Source: Bacillota bacterium (lineage in GTDB: Bacteria > Bacillota > Clostridia > Oscillospirales > Acutalibacteraceae). Taken from it: 64,000 bases of DNA. The first letter of the stretch is position 1; the number at the start of each line of letters is the position of its first letter. Shown in pieces: positions 51,543 to 61,063 of this stretch. The notes under the pieces are model-generated. The model made no database searches. It saw nothing but the letters and a program-made list of their open reading frames with translations, and was not told the DNA's origin. Location of the stretch: the NCBI GenBank assembly GCA_023416955.1, contig JAEZGM010000005.1, positions 1-64,000 on the forward strand, in the 5' to 3' direction. The position numbers were made by a program, and so were the translations under genes.

Positions 51543-54449
51543 TCATGCTTCAATATACTTCTCTTCTCGTCTTTTGAATGAATGCATAGTACCTTCCAGA
51601 ATTGTTACGATACACTTATTTATTTCTGAGTTTTCAATACCTCCAGCTTCAATATGAACCTGTTGTTGATCTTCTTTGTCAATTTTTACATGAATAATTT
51701 GATCTGAGTCTGCTACTACAGCTAAATTCGGATTATGCGTTACAAGTATTATTTGTCTGCGATTTTTTGCAGCCTGAATAAATGGAACTAAGACCTTTGA
51801 AACACTTTGATTATCCAGATTATCTTCGGGTTGATCTATGATCAAAGGTGTATCCCTTAAATCTAACAGTAAATAGAATATCAGCAATAATGCACCTCGT
51901 TCACCAGGTGACAGTTTATCCAAAGTTTTATTGTCGCTAATCAGCTCATATTTGTTATATATGTACTTCATTCCGAATAAGTAATTATAAAAATCCAGTA
52001 ATTTATTATCCTTAATTTGAGAAGCAACATCTATTGAGAAATTTTGGATACACTGCAATACCAACGTTGGAATTCTATTATAATCATCAAAATTATCGAT
52101 TTCATTTAGTTCTTCTACTGTTTTAAACAATTGGTAATTGTCATCTCTAAATGCATTTTTCTTCTGCTTATTTATAAAGTCAAATAGCTCTTGCTGAAAA
52201 GATTCTTCTATGACAAGACCTGAACGAATACATATACTATAATCATTCAATAAATCTCTGTTTTTTTCTATAAAGTCATCAACAGGCTTTTTAAATCGAT
52301 CATAGATCTGAATAATTTTTTTCTTTTCAGTAAATATATTATAAGTTATTGCTAACCTCTTCTGGTATAGTTGATCTAAATCATTTTGAATTTTACTGTT
52401 AACATATTCAATCTCATCTTCAATTTGCCTTACACTTTCCTCTTTAGTATTTTTTGTTTTTGTCCAGTCTTGATAGTCTTTTAAGTATTTATCATAAGCT
52501 ATAATATCTTTATTTGCATCAGCTAGGATAGATTTTTTAATATTTTCCTTATCGATTACTATTTTCTTTAAACCATTATCTTCATTATCAACTTGATTTT
52601 TTAATAAATCAATTCTATCATCTATTCGCTTTTTCTGTGCCTCAATTGGTTGCTTGTTTATGTTTATTTTAATAATATCGTCAATATTAATTTTATAATT
52701 GAATAATTTCTCGTTTATGCGTTTCTTTTCATTTAGAAATCTATTTTCAAATTCAATTATACTATCTAATACTAACTTTAATTCGTTCGAGGATATAAGT
52801 AAGCCACTTTTTTCATTTTCAATTACTTCAATTTCTGTTTGCAAATCATTTATATCTTTTGCTATTTTTTCATATTTTTTTTGTGTATCTGCAGATAATT
52901 CCGGCTTTTTAACTTCAGTCGGACATATTTTAGAATGTGCTTCTAGTTGATCCTTTGCATTCTTTAATAATGCATTTTGACTTTCCATATATGGAGGAAG
53001 AAGCTTTTTTTCAAGTTCAATAATTTGCTTGTTGGTATCCATCATATCTGTCATACTATATGCAATGCTATTTTCCGCGAGACTAGAGTATTTATCAATT
53101 AAGGATTCTAACGATTTTTCTCCTTCTTTATCTTCATCGCTTAACCGAGAGAAAATAACACTATTAATTTCAGATGTGAATTTTTGTAACTCAGTATCTG
53201 TGCATATTTCTTCAAAATACTGTTGGGGAATACACTGGACACCTTCAACATTATTTATGTTGGGTAATTCCCCTAAATTTTTAACAATATAGTCAGGACT
53301 ATTTAACCACTTAACTTTACATTCAAAGTTATTTGCCATTTTGTTTTTTAGAAATTTTTTATTATTTAAAAAAGCAAATTTGTTATAGTTTTTATTATCT
53401 GAAGTCCATGCAATTACTTCCGCCAAGGCAGACTTACCATTACCCTTATTACCAATAATGCTGACTAATCCTGGATTTAAAGGTATTGATAAATCTTTAA
53501 ACCATTTTCCTTTATCTCCAGTATATCCGTTCTGCCAATCAATACATACTCTATCAATATATTTGGTAGCATTTTTATTAATTCTGTCTACTTGTTCAGG
53601 AATCTCTTTTAAACAAATTCGATTATCATAATCAATTAAAGCTTGCCTTAATCCTTCAAATGTGCAGTCTGCTTTAACCCATGTACATTTCTGTGATAGT
53701 ACATCATAATCTGTTTTTTCGTGCGAATCGGAGGCTACCATACAAGGTTTCCCAAAGTATTGCATATAAAACTTAGCATTTTTGGCTTCCGAACAATTAA
53801 AATTGGGAATTTCAATTACATCAATTTTTTCACTCATAATTTCTGCTTTAGTTATATCTAAATGTTGATACAACTCTTCCGGGGATGGATCTTTTGAGTT
53901 AGAATGGTTCATTTCAGACTCAATGCTACCGTGCTTATCGCCACCATGGACTATAATTAAGCCACCTAGCTCGTGTGTCAAGTTAACTGCATTCTCTAAA
54001 TTTACAGGTGATGCAAGTAACCCATTTGAATAATTGCCTTGCCCATTGCTTGTAATCGCACTTACTGTTAAATCCACCTTTGAACAGAAATTGTCATATA
54101 GAGTTGATTTCGTTGATTTGTTCATCTTTCCTTTTATCATAACTGCTTTAGGAAATATTGAAATAAGATGTACTCCATTTTTACCCTTATCTGTTTTTAG
54201 TTCGATTCCCGGCAAAAAATCAATAAGATCTTTAAAAAGGCCTAGGGAACAGCTGCCATTTTCGTATATATCCCATATTTCATCCAAACTATCAAAATTA
54301 CTATGATCAGTTATCGAAATCATTTTTATGTTGTTATTTACTGCACATTCAAAAATATCTTTGATTTCCATCTTAGTTCTTGTTTCTCTTGAATACTTTG
54401 AATGCAAATGCAAATCCCATTTTTTCCATTCTGACCCTCGTGTTATCAT
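51543..54449 (-). CDS. PHP-SMC fusion ATPase, Ppl/TrlF-type anti-phage protein
   Basis: A 968-residue protein. Residues 10-280 form a PHP phosphoesterase domain with metal ligands in DLHLH (H14, H16), ITDH (D48, H49), GIEL (E83), IVHGG (H168) and SDSH (D241, H243). Residues 325-968 are an SMC/RecN-like ATPase: Walker A GNKGNGKS at 333-340, a coiled-coil region of about 500 residues, the ABC signature LSPGERG at 846, Walker B IIDQPED near 870 and an H-loop THNPN near 903. This is the plan of the defence protein called Ppl and of TrlF-family ATPases. Single-gene anti-phage activity is known for Ppl members; here it is inferred. The gene lies between the element and tRNA-Leu. Confidence 0.85.
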   Translation of the reverse strand: MITRGSEWKKWDLHLHSKYSRETRTKMEIKDIFECAVNNNIKMISITDHSNFDSLDEIWDIYENGSCSLGLFKDLIDFLPGIELKTDKGKNGVHLISIFPKAVMIKGKMNKSTKSTLYDNFCSKVDLTVSAITSNGQGNYSNGLLASPVNLENAVNLTHELGGLIIVHGGDKHGSIESEMNHSNSKDPSPEELYQHLDITKAEIMSEKIDVIEIPNFNCSEAKNAKFYMQYFGKPCMVASDSHEKTDYDVLSQKCTWVKADCTFEGLRQALIDYDNRICLKEIPEQVDRINKNATKYIDRVCIDWQNGYTGDKGKWFKDLSIPLNPGLVSIIGNKGNGKSALAEVIAWTSDNKNYNKFAFLNNKKFLKNKMANNFECKVKWLNSPDYIVKNLGELPNINNVEGVQCIPQQYFEEICTDTELQKFTSEINSVIFSRLSDEDKEGEKSLESLIDKYSSLAENSIAYSMTDMMDTNKQIIELEKKLLPPYMESQNALLKNAKDQLEAHSKICPTEVKKPELSADTQKKYEKIAKDINDLQTEIEVIENEKSGLLISSNELKLVLDSIIEFENRFLNEKKRINEKLFNYKINIDDIIKININKQPIEAQKKRIDDRIDLLKNQVDNEDNGLKKIVIDKENIKKSILADANKDIIAYDKYLKDYQDWTKTKNTKEESVRQIEDEIEYVNSKIQNDLDQLYQKRLAITYNIFTEKKKIIQIYDRFKKPVDDFIEKNRDLLNDYSICIRSGLVIEESFQQELFDFINKQKKNAFRDDNYQLFKTVEELNEIDNFDDYNRIPTLVLQCIQNFSIDVASQIKDNKLLDFYNYLFGMKYIYNKYELISDNKTLDKLSPGERGALLLIFYLLLDLRDTPLIIDQPEDNLDNQSVSKVLVPFIQAAKNRRQIILVTHNPNLAVVADSDQIIHVKIDKEDQQQVHIEAGGIENSEINKCIVTILEGTMHSFKRREEKYIEA

Positions 54450-54802
54450 TATTTTTCCTCCTCATTGTAAATAGTCGACATTATGTTGCTTACTATTGCT
54501 CTTTTTCTTTATGCTGATATATAATTGCTATTAGCTTACTGGAGAAAAGGGGCATAAACCAGCCCCTGATAATAAAGCCAAGCTATATATAAACAATTCG
54601 ATGAATCAAGGGAAGGAAAAATAAATTATAAGCAACTAATATTTCTAGTAAAATATTCTTTATTATCTTGATTATATTACCAATTGTGACCAAATACAAC
54701 TTAAAATTCTAAAAATATAAATCAAAAACGTAACTATGGAGTATTTCTTCTCGGCTACGCTTTTTCCTTCATATTTTGCAATCCGACATTAAAATAGACG
54801 AT
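54450..54802. other. Gap between the PHP-SMC gene and the tRNA terminator
   Basis: About 350 AT-rich bases without a gene. GGGGC-GCCCC near 54549-54568 is a weak hairpin. The AT-rich composition of the island stops here. Confidence 0.4.
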
Positions 54803-54803
54803 A

Positions 54804-54839
54804 CAAAAAGGGCCACGAAACATTTTAGTTTCGTGGCCC
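54804..54839 (-). terminator. Terminator of tRNA-Leu
   Basis: GGGCCACGAAAC (54810-54821) pairs perfectly with 54828-54839, followed on the minus strand by TTTTTG. It lies four bases behind the tRNA 3' end. Confidence 0.88.
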
Positions 54840-54842
54840 AGA

Positions 54843-54926
<84 letters not shown>

Positions 54927-54935
54927 GTAAAAGCT

Positions 54936-54964
54936 ATTATACCGTAATAACAGCTTTTATGCAA
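54936..54964 (-). promoter_or_regulatory. Promoter of tRNA-Leu
   Basis: On the minus strand TTGCAT (54964-54959) and TATAAT (54941-54936) with a 17-bp spacer. The -10 box lies ten bases before the tRNA 5' end. The -35 box overlaps the stop region of the MGL-family gene. Confidence 0.7.
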
Positions 54965-54967
54965 GTA

Positions 54968-56236
54968 TTATTTGCCCAGAATGCCCTGCTCCAGCATGGT
55001 CTGCGCCGCGAGCATCGCGCCCAGACGGCCGCTGTGGTAGTTCAGGCCGCCCTGCATCCAGGCCGCGTAGGGCTCGCGCAAGGGGGCGTCCGCAGACAGC
55101 TCAATGGAAGCGCCGAGCGTAAACGCGCCCGCCGCCATAATGACTTTGGAATCGTACCCGGGCATGTCCCACGGCTCCGGCACCACAAATGAATCCACAG
55201 GCGCGCCCTTCTGCACCCCGCGGCAAAAAGCGACCAACGCTTCTTCCCGGCGGAGCAGCACCGCCTGAATGATGTCCGCGCGGGGCTCGTCATAGCGCGG
55301 CGTTACGTCGTAGCCGAACTGGCTGAACAGCGCCGCTGTGAAAACAGCAGTCTTCAGTGCTTCCCCGGTTACATGCGGCGCATGGAACGCGCCCATAAAC
55401 AGCTCGCGGCTGTTGCCGAGTGTGGCGCCGATTTCGCGGCCCGTGCCCGGGGTAGTGAGGCGGAAAGAGCAACTTTCGACAAGATCGGCATGCCCGGCGA
55501 TGTAGCCACCGGTCGGGGCAACGCCGCCGCCGGGGTTCTTGATCAGCGAACCGGCCATCAGATCGGCTCCGCGCGAAACCGGCTCCTCACGCTGAACAAA
55601 CTCACCGTAGCAGTTGTCCACCATGACAACGCAGTCCGACGCTTTTTGCTTCGCTATTTTCGCTATTTTTTCGATATCCTCTACAAAGAGCGACGGGCGC
55701 AGGCTGTAGCCGCGTGAGCGCTGCACATAGACCATTTTGATTCCGGGATGAATGCGCCGTTCCATCTCCCCGTAATCCGGCGTACCGTCCTGTTTTAAAT
55801 CCAGTTGTTCATAACGGATTCCGAATTCCTTCAGGGAACCATTGCCGTCCCCAGTCAGGCCGATCACCCCGCGCAGTGTGTCATAGGGAATCCCTGTCAC
55901 GCTAAGCATGGTATCGCCGGGACGCAGCACGCCGAACAGCGCCACCGTAAGCGCGTGGGTACCGCTCACAAAGTTGTGCCGCACCAATGCGTCCTGCGCG
56001 CCGAGCGCTTTTGCATAGACCGCATCGAGCGCGTCACGCCCGCGGTCACCGTAACCGTAGCCGGTGGAACCGGCAAAATGACTTTCGCTCACACCCGCCT
56101 GCGCAAAGGCCGCCATCATTTTCTGCTGGTTATATTCCGTCGTTTCATCGATTCGGCGGCGGTGCTCCTCCGTCATGTCAGAGGCGCGCTGAGCCGCCTT
56201 TTCAACACTGTCATCAATCTTGAAATAAGAGTACAT
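54968..56236 (-). CDS. Methionine gamma-lyase family PLP protein (aluminium resistance type, YnbB-like)
   Basis: About 422 residues, full length for this PLP-enzyme family, which is next to glnA/hfq loci in Bacillus. The pyridoxal phosphate lysine is probably in AGSLIKNPGGGVAPTGG near residue 245. FVSGTHALTVALFGVLRPGD and VYVQRSRGYSLRPSL are typical, and VVMVDNCYGEF holds the cofactor-binding Asp. It probably cleaves C-S or other side-chain bonds of amino acids; the substrate is unproven. The ATG at 56236 follows GAGG by six bases and is preferred over the GTG at 56248. Confidence 0.88.
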   Translation of the reverse strand: MYSYFKIDDSVEKAAQRASDMTEEHRRRIDETTEYNQQKMMAAFAQAGVSESHFAGSTGYGYGDRGRDALDAVYAKALGAQDALVRHNFVSGTHALTVALFGVLRPGDTMLSVTGIPYDTLRGVIGLTGDGNGSLKEFGIRYEQLDLKQDGTPDYGEMERRIHPGIKMVYVQRSRGYSLRPSLFVEDIEKIAKIAKQKASDCVVMVDNCYGEFVQREEPVSRGADLMAGSLIKNPGGGVAPTGGYIAGHADLVESCSFRLTTPGTGREIGATLGNSRELFMGAFHAPHVTGEALKTAVFTAALFSQFGYDVTPRYDEPRADIIQAVLLRREEALVAFCRGVQKGAPVDSFVVPEPWDMPGYDSKVIMAAGAFTLGASIELSADAPLREPYAAWMQGGLNYHSGRLGAMLAAQTMLEQGILGK

Positions 56237-56251
56237 CGGATTCCTCACTGT

Positions 56252-56443
56252 TTATTCATCAAAATTATAGGTATCAAGCGGGCTGATCACCGGCTTGCCG
56301 TCTGCCCCGAGCAGCGGGGTCAGCCCGCCGGCGTTCCCGAACGAAGCCTGCAGGTAATGCACGCCGGTTTCCCGGTCAAACAAAATACGCTGTACGTTCA
56401 GCATGATTCCCTGTTCATAAACAACCTCAAATCGATTTTTCAT
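56252..56443 (-). CDS. DUF6440 family protein
   Basis: A 63-residue protein with the DUF6440 pattern: RFEVVYEQ at the N-terminus, ILFDRETGVHYLQ in the middle and GGLTPLLGADGKPV at the end. Function unknown. It is located three bases upstream of the MGL-family start region on the same strand and probably co-transcribed. Confidence 0.75.
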   Translation of the reverse strand: MKNRFEVVYEQGIMLNVQRILFDRETGVHYLQASFGNAGGLTPLLGADGKPVISPLDTYNFDE

Positions 56444-56493
56444 GATGATTCCTCCCTAAAAGTATGAGAAGGTACTCAACAATACGATATTGC

Positions 56494-57234
56494 TTAAGGT
56501 GAAACAATCTGCTCCGTAAATCCGCCGCAGGGGACGAAGCCGCATGCGCGGTAAAAAGCCTCATTTTCCCCCTGTGCGTGGAATACATAGATTTCTGGCT
56601 GCTCCAGCTGGGAAATTACCGCGGAAACCGCCGCCTTCCCCAGTCCTTCCCCGCGATGCTCAGGCGTGCAGGCCACGGCGGAGATAATCGCCTTCCCGGC
56701 TTCTTTCGCGGCGCAGACAGCGCACGCCAGCAGCTCGCCGTCCCGGCGGATGCCCACACTCAGCGCGGCCTCATGCCGGATTCGATGGGAAAGATCCAGA
56801 TAAAAGCCCTCAAACTCAGGAGGGATAAAGGTTTCTGTTTTACATTTGCAGAGCAGCGCGTGAATTTCGCGCAGGCTGGGATTCAGCTCGAGCCCAGCGG
56901 GCGGCTCTGTTTGCCTAGTTTGGCGGTATACCATTACTTCACCGCTTACTGCGGCTGAAAAACTGATTTTTTCTGCCGCTTCTGCGGAACAAAGCAATTT
57001 TTGCGCGCCGGACATGAGTATAAACTCGTGAAGCTCCTGAAAATCCGCGTCTTCGCGCGCGGCCAGCACCATGCTGTCGTCCAGCTTGCAGAGGGCAGCT
57101 TTGTCGTCCTGTGTCCAGATCTGCGCGAACGGCTCATGAAATCCATATGCGTGCGCGGCGGCAAGAATACGGCAGCCAAACACCGAATCGGCGAACAGCG
57201 TAAGATTCTCCATCAATTCTGTTTTATTAATCAT
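56494..57234 (-). CDS. GNAT family N-acetyltransferase (two-part)
   Basis: About 246 residues. The C-terminal half has the GNAT acetyl-CoA site: AVACTPEHRGEGLGKAAVSAVI, where the Q/RxxGxG/A loop is HRGEGLGKAA, and the late ENEAFYRACGFVPC. The N-terminal half is a diverged domain. The substrate is unknown. The ATG at 57234 overlaps the stop of the M42 peptidase as ATGATTAA, implying coupling. In-frame starts further upstream lie deep in that gene. Confidence 0.82.
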   Translation of the reverse strand: MINKTELMENLTLFADSVFGCRILAAAHAYGFHEPFAQIWTQDDKAALCKLDDSMVLAAREDADFQELHEFILMSGAQKLLCSAEAAEKISFSAAVSGEVMVYRQTRQTEPPAGLELNPSLREIHALLCKCKTETFIPPEFEGFYLDLSHRIRHEAALSVGIRRDGELLACAVCAAKEAGKAIISAVACTPEHRGEGLGKAAVSAVISQLEQPEIYVFHAQGENEAFYRACGFVPCGGFTEQIVSP

Positions 57235-58258
57235 GTATTGTGCCCGCAATCTCCCCTGCAATTTCAGCGATCAGTTTCCCCACTGTCTCATAGTCCTCCT
57301 GCGAAATCAGGCTGACCGCAGAATGCAGATACCGGCAGGGCAGGGAAACTGCCAGGGTGCGTACACCACGCCGGGAAACATGAATTGCGCCCGCGTCGTT
57401 GCCTCCAGCAACCGCCCGCTTTGCCTGGCATTTTACACCCAGCCGCTTTGCCGCGGAGAACGCCATTCTATAATATTCCTTATCATAAATAGTGTGTCTG
57501 TCCATAAAAGAAATAACCGGTCCCTCACCGACGCAGCAGACCTGTTTTTCTTTGCTCACGCCCGCAACATCGGCGGCAGTGGTGGACTCCACAACAATCG
57601 CCGCGTCCGGCTGCACAATATAAGCTGCCGTTTTCGCGCCGCGCAGTCCGATTTCCTCCTGTACCACAAACGTGAAGAACATATCAAAAGGCAATTCGCT
57701 TTGAATCATATTAATCAACAGCGCACAGCCCGCGCGGTCATCGAGCGCGCGGCTCTTAATCATCCCATGGGACGTATCAAAAATGGAATCAAAGCAGACG
57801 GAATCGCCGGGCAGCACGACCTCCTCCGCTTCTTCCCTGTTAGTCGCGCCGACGTCTATGTAAAGCTCGTCTTCGGGAACGGCTTTCTCCTTCTCTTCAC
57901 CTTTCAGCAGGTGAATCGGCTTTGCGCCGATGACGCCGGGGATTTTACCCCCGACCGTAACCGGGCGGCCGCAAAGCACACGCCGGTCAATCCCCCCTAC
58001 GGTGCTGAATTTCAGCAAGCCCTCGTCGGTGATATAGGTTACAATCATGCCGACTTCGTCCATGTGGGCGCTTAGCATCAGACGGGTTTTCGCGCGGTGT
58101 GCCCCCTTCTTGAACACAATCAAATTGCCGAGCGGAGAAACCTCCACGCTGTCGGCATAAGGGGCAATTTCCTTCATAATGATTTCGCGTACCGCGTCTT
58201 CATTGCCCGAAATACCCCGCGCGGCACAAAGAAGCTGCAATAATGTAAAATCGCTCAT
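57227..58258 (-). CDS. M42 family aminopeptidase/deblocking peptidase
   Basis: A 343-residue metallopeptidase of MEROPS family M42. Dizinc ligands are visible in LSAHMDEVGMIV (His, Asp), SRALDDRAGCA, VVQEEIGLRGAK (catalytic Glu pair) and VVEST, plus the late CRYLHS. It removes N-terminal residues from peptides, usually as a dodecamer. It overlaps the preceding M42 gene by four bases (ATGA). Two tandem M42 genes are common in Clostridia. Confidence 0.92.
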   Translation of the reverse strand: MSDFTLLQLLCAARGISGNEDAVREIIMKEIAPYADSVEVSPLGNLIVFKKGAHRAKTRLMLSAHMDEVGMIVTYITDEGLLKFSTVGGIDRRVLCGRPVTVGGKIPGVIGAKPIHLLKGEEKEKAVPEDELYIDVGATNREEAEEVVLPGDSVCFDSIFDTSHGMIKSRALDDRAGCALLINMIQSELPFDMFFTFVVQEEIGLRGAKTAAYIVQPDAAIVVESTTAADVAGVSKEKQVCCVGEGPVISFMDRHTIYDKEYYRMAFSAAKRLGVKCQAKRAVAGGNDAGAIHVSRRGVRTLAVSLPCRYLHSAVSLISQEDYETVGKLIAEIAGEIAGTIHD

Positions 58259-59274
58259 GCTTCTACCTCCCTGATATATGCCGCCATTAGCTGAGCCGTC
58301 TGCTCCACATCGTTCAGGTCGATAACCTCAACCTGTGTGTGCATATAGCGCAGGGGAATAGAAATCAGCGCGGTGGGAACGCCCTTGCGGGTAATCGCGA
58401 TTTCATCGCCGTTGGTTCCTGTTGAGTTTCCCATAATATCCAGTTTATAAGGCATATCCGCCGCTTTGGCCAGCGCAATGAGCTTGTCCCCCATGGAACG
58501 GTTGAGTGCGGGGGCAATGCCGATCATCGGGCCGCCGCCCAATTTGCCGCAGACTTCGGGAGCTACGTCGGGTTGCGCCGCAAAACCGACATCCACCGCG
58601 ATGGCCTGTGTCGGGTTGACAGCATATGTACCGGTCACCGCGCCCTGTCCACCGACTTCCTCGCGGGTGCTGCAGAGCACGGTCAATTCACACTTCAATT
58701 TGGTCCCCGCCAAAAGCTGCACACAGCGAATCAGCGAAGCGACGCCCGCACGGTCGTCCAGCGCGGCGGCGGTCACACGGCTGCCCAGCAGGCTTTTCGG
58801 CTCGGCGTGCAGCACAATGTGGTCGCCAAGGTGAACGAGGCGCTCCGCCTCTTCTTTATTTAGTCCCACATCGACTGCCAGTTTCTCAATCGATTCCACT
58901 TTATCTTCTCCGCCGCCGGTAAGATGCGGCGGCGTACAGCAGATAATTCCGGTCAGTACTTCCGTACCGTAAACCTTCACCGGGCTGCCGGGCAGCACAC
59001 GGCGGTCCATTCCGCCGCAGCGGTCAATATGAAGAAAGCCTTTGTCGTCAATACCTGTTACGATCATACCGATCTGGTCGATATGCGCGTCCAGCATCAC
59101 ATGCGTTTTCGCTCCGGATTTCCCCAGCTTCGCGATTACGTTGCCCATTGCGTCCCTTGTCACCGTTGCATATTTGGAAAGCTCCTTCGCGGCGGCGTCC
59201 GCCGCGGTCTGTTCCTCGCCCGGCGTACCCGGCGCGGTGCAAAGGCTGAAAATCAGTTCCTTTAGTTCGTCCAA
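58255..59274 (-). CDS. M42 family aminopeptidase (paralogue)
   Basis: About 339 residues. The same metal motifs are present: MLDAHIDQIGMIVTG, AALDDRAGVAS, CSTREEVGGQGAVTG, AVDVGF and RYMHTQVE. The TTG at 59274 is preferred because CGGAG precedes it by eight bases; the GTG at 59283 overlaps that site. It forms a two-gene unit with the following M42 paralogue. Confidence 0.9.
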   Translation of the reverse strand: MDELKELIFSLCTAPGTPGEEQTAADAAAKELSKYATVTRDAMGNVIAKLGKSGAKTHVMLDAHIDQIGMIVTGIDDKGFLHIDRCGGMDRRVLPGSPVKVYGTEVLTGIICCTPPHLTGGGEDKVESIEKLAVDVGLNKEEAERLVHLGDHIVLHAEPKSLLGSRVTAAALDDRAGVASLIRCVQLLAGTKLKCELTVLCSTREEVGGQGAVTGTYAVNPTQAIAVDVGFAAQPDVAPEVCGKLGGGPMIGIAPALNRSMGDKLIALAKAADMPYKLDIMGNSTGTNGDEIAITRKGVPTALISIPLRYMHTQVEVIDLNDVEQTAQLMAAYIREVEA

Positions 59275-59312
59275 AATTGTCACTCCGTTGTATAATATAT
59301 TAAATACTGTAA

Positions 59313-60698
59313 TTATAGCAGGTTTACGAGCTTTTTGAATTCTTCTCCGCGTGTTTCATAATTCGGGAACATATCAAAACTTGCACACGCGGGAGAAAGC
59401 GCGACAATGTCGCCGCTCACGGCCTTGCCGCGGCACACTGCAACCGCTTCCTCAAGGGAAGACACATGAATAATTTCAGGATTGTTTTCCCTGTAATTCG
59501 GCGCCGCTTTTACACTCGCTTCAATCTGACCGGCGGTTGCCCCCATCAGCACCAAAGTCTTCACCTTATCGGCCACCACAGGCCCGAACGAGTCAAACGG
59601 GATTTTTTTGTCGTACCCGCCTGCGATCAAAATGATTTTCTGGTCAAACAGGGAAAGCATACCCCTTGCCGTTCGGCTCGGCGTAGTGGCGATAGAATCA
59701 TTGTAATACCGTACACCGTCCAGCTTACGGATCAATTCGCTGCGGTGCTCCACGCCGCCGAATTCCGCCGCGACCTTGGCCATCGTTTCAACCGGTACAA
59801 ATCCCCACAGCGCGCAAATCGCCGCCATGTAATTTTCCACGTTATGCCCGCCCGGAATCTGAATATCCGCCGCGTTCATAACCGGGGTGTCAACGCCGTT
59901 CGCAGAGAAAACGAGGTCGTTGGTCTTGCTCAGCCACGCGCCGTGTTCGCAGCGCTTCGTGCGGCTGAACATCAGTGTTTCACCGCGTGTTTCGCACGCA
60001 AAGCCGGCGGTGATTTCATTGTCGGCGTTCAGCACGGTCCTGCCGAATGCGTTCTGGTGCAGCAGAATATTCTTTTTTGCGTCGATATACTCCTGCATAT
60101 CCTTATGCATATCCAGATGATTCGGCGTAATATTCGTTACTACCGCAATGTCTGGGCTGCGCCGCATAGAGATCAGCTGAAAGCTGGACAGCTCCACCAC
60201 GGCAACGTCGTCCGGCTGAATCGACTCAATTTCCGGTAAAAGAGGATTGCCGATATTCCCGCCCAGATGCACGGTTTTCCCCGCCGCCTTCAGCATTTCG
60301 GAAATGATCGTCGTTGTCGTCGTCTTTCCGTCGCTGCCGGTGACCGCAAATATTTTGCAGGGACACAGGTCGAAAAACACCTCTATTTCAGAAGTAACCG
60401 CCGCGCCGCGCTGCCTGGCGGCTTCAAGCTCCGGCAGGGTATAGCGCATACCCGGGGTGCGGAAAATGATTTCCTCATTCAAATTTTCAAGGTAACCGTC
60501 GCCAAGCTGCAGCTGTACGCCGAGCAGTTCCAGCTCATCCGCTGTTCTGCCCAGCGCAGCCCTGTCTCGGCGGTCACGCGCCGTAACAACCGCTCCTTTT
60601 TGCGCGAAGATTCTGATCAGCGGCAGATTGCTGCCGCCGATGCCGCAGAACGCAACAGTCTTCCCTGTTACAGACTGATAAAATTCCTCAATATTCAT
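59313..60698 (-). CDS. murD: UDP-N-acetylmuramoyl-alanine--D-glutamate ligase
   Basis: About 461 residues, full length for MurD, which adds D-glutamate to UDP-MurNAc-L-Ala in the cytoplasm. An N-terminal Rossmann domain (VAFCGIGGSNLPL) is followed by the ATP-binding VTGSDGKTTTTT near residue 112, the central ITPNHLDMH, and the C-terminal substrate domain with GVRYYNDSIATTPS and the final SPACASFDMFPNYETRGEEFK. The ATG at 60698, with GGAGG upstream, is preferred over the one at 60722. It lies apart from a full mur/dcw cluster within view. Confidence 0.93.
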   Translation of the reverse strand: MNIEEFYQSVTGKTVAFCGIGGSNLPLIRIFAQKGAVVTARDRRDRAALGRTADELELLGVQLQLGDGYLENLNEEIIFRTPGMRYTLPELEAARQRGAAVTSEIEVFFDLCPCKIFAVTGSDGKTTTTTIISEMLKAAGKTVHLGGNIGNPLLPEIESIQPDDVAVVELSSFQLISMRRSPDIAVVTNITPNHLDMHKDMQEYIDAKKNILLHQNAFGRTVLNADNEITAGFACETRGETLMFSRTKRCEHGAWLSKTNDLVFSANGVDTPVMNAADIQIPGGHNVENYMAAICALWGFVPVETMAKVAAEFGGVEHRSELIRKLDGVRYYNDSIATTPSRTARGMLSLFDQKIILIAGGYDKKIPFDSFGPVVADKVKTLVLMGATAGQIEASVKAAPNYRENNPEIIHVSSLEEAVAVCRGKAVSGDIVALSPACASFDMFPNYETRGEEFKKLVNLL

Positions 60699-60830
60699 CT
60701 CTGCCTCCAGAATGATTGACATTAAACAATAGAGCGGCCCGCCCTTAGGGAAACAGCGGGAGCCGCCGATTGAAACCGCGGTAAAATATCATATTAGCCG
60801 CAGTCACGCAATAGACCAAGGCCTTGTTAT

Positions 60831-60903
60831 TCCTTGGATGTTTTCTAAAGTTAACTGACTATATTGCCAATTCGCACAATCTTCACCATTTTACAAACAA
60901 GCC
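60831..60903. mobile_element. Partial MITE copy (CTTGTTTG end)
   Basis: ATTCGCACAATC and CCATTTTACAAACAAGCC at 60870-60903 match, in reverse orientation, the left end of the MITE at 16594. CTAA follows the end, again YTAR. The opposite end is not clear, so it is a truncated or divergent copy. Confidence 0.5.
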
Positions 60904-61002
60904 CTAACAGAAACATTATACGGTTACCCCGTGAAAATAGCAAGGAAAAAAACGGCTTCACAGTGCGGAAACACGAGCAGTGCCGCAATGCCACCCATTG
61001 AA

Positions 61003-61042
61003 AAACCTCAGCTGCAGAATCATAAAACTGCAGCCGAGGTTT
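61003..61042 (-). terminator. Terminator of the HtrA gene
   Basis: On the minus strand AAACCTCGGCTGCAG pairs with CTGCAGCTGAGGTTT (one mismatch), followed by T residues. It is 22 bases behind the stop at 61064. Confidence 0.85.
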
Positions 61043-61063
61043 CAAAGTATTACAATACTATTT

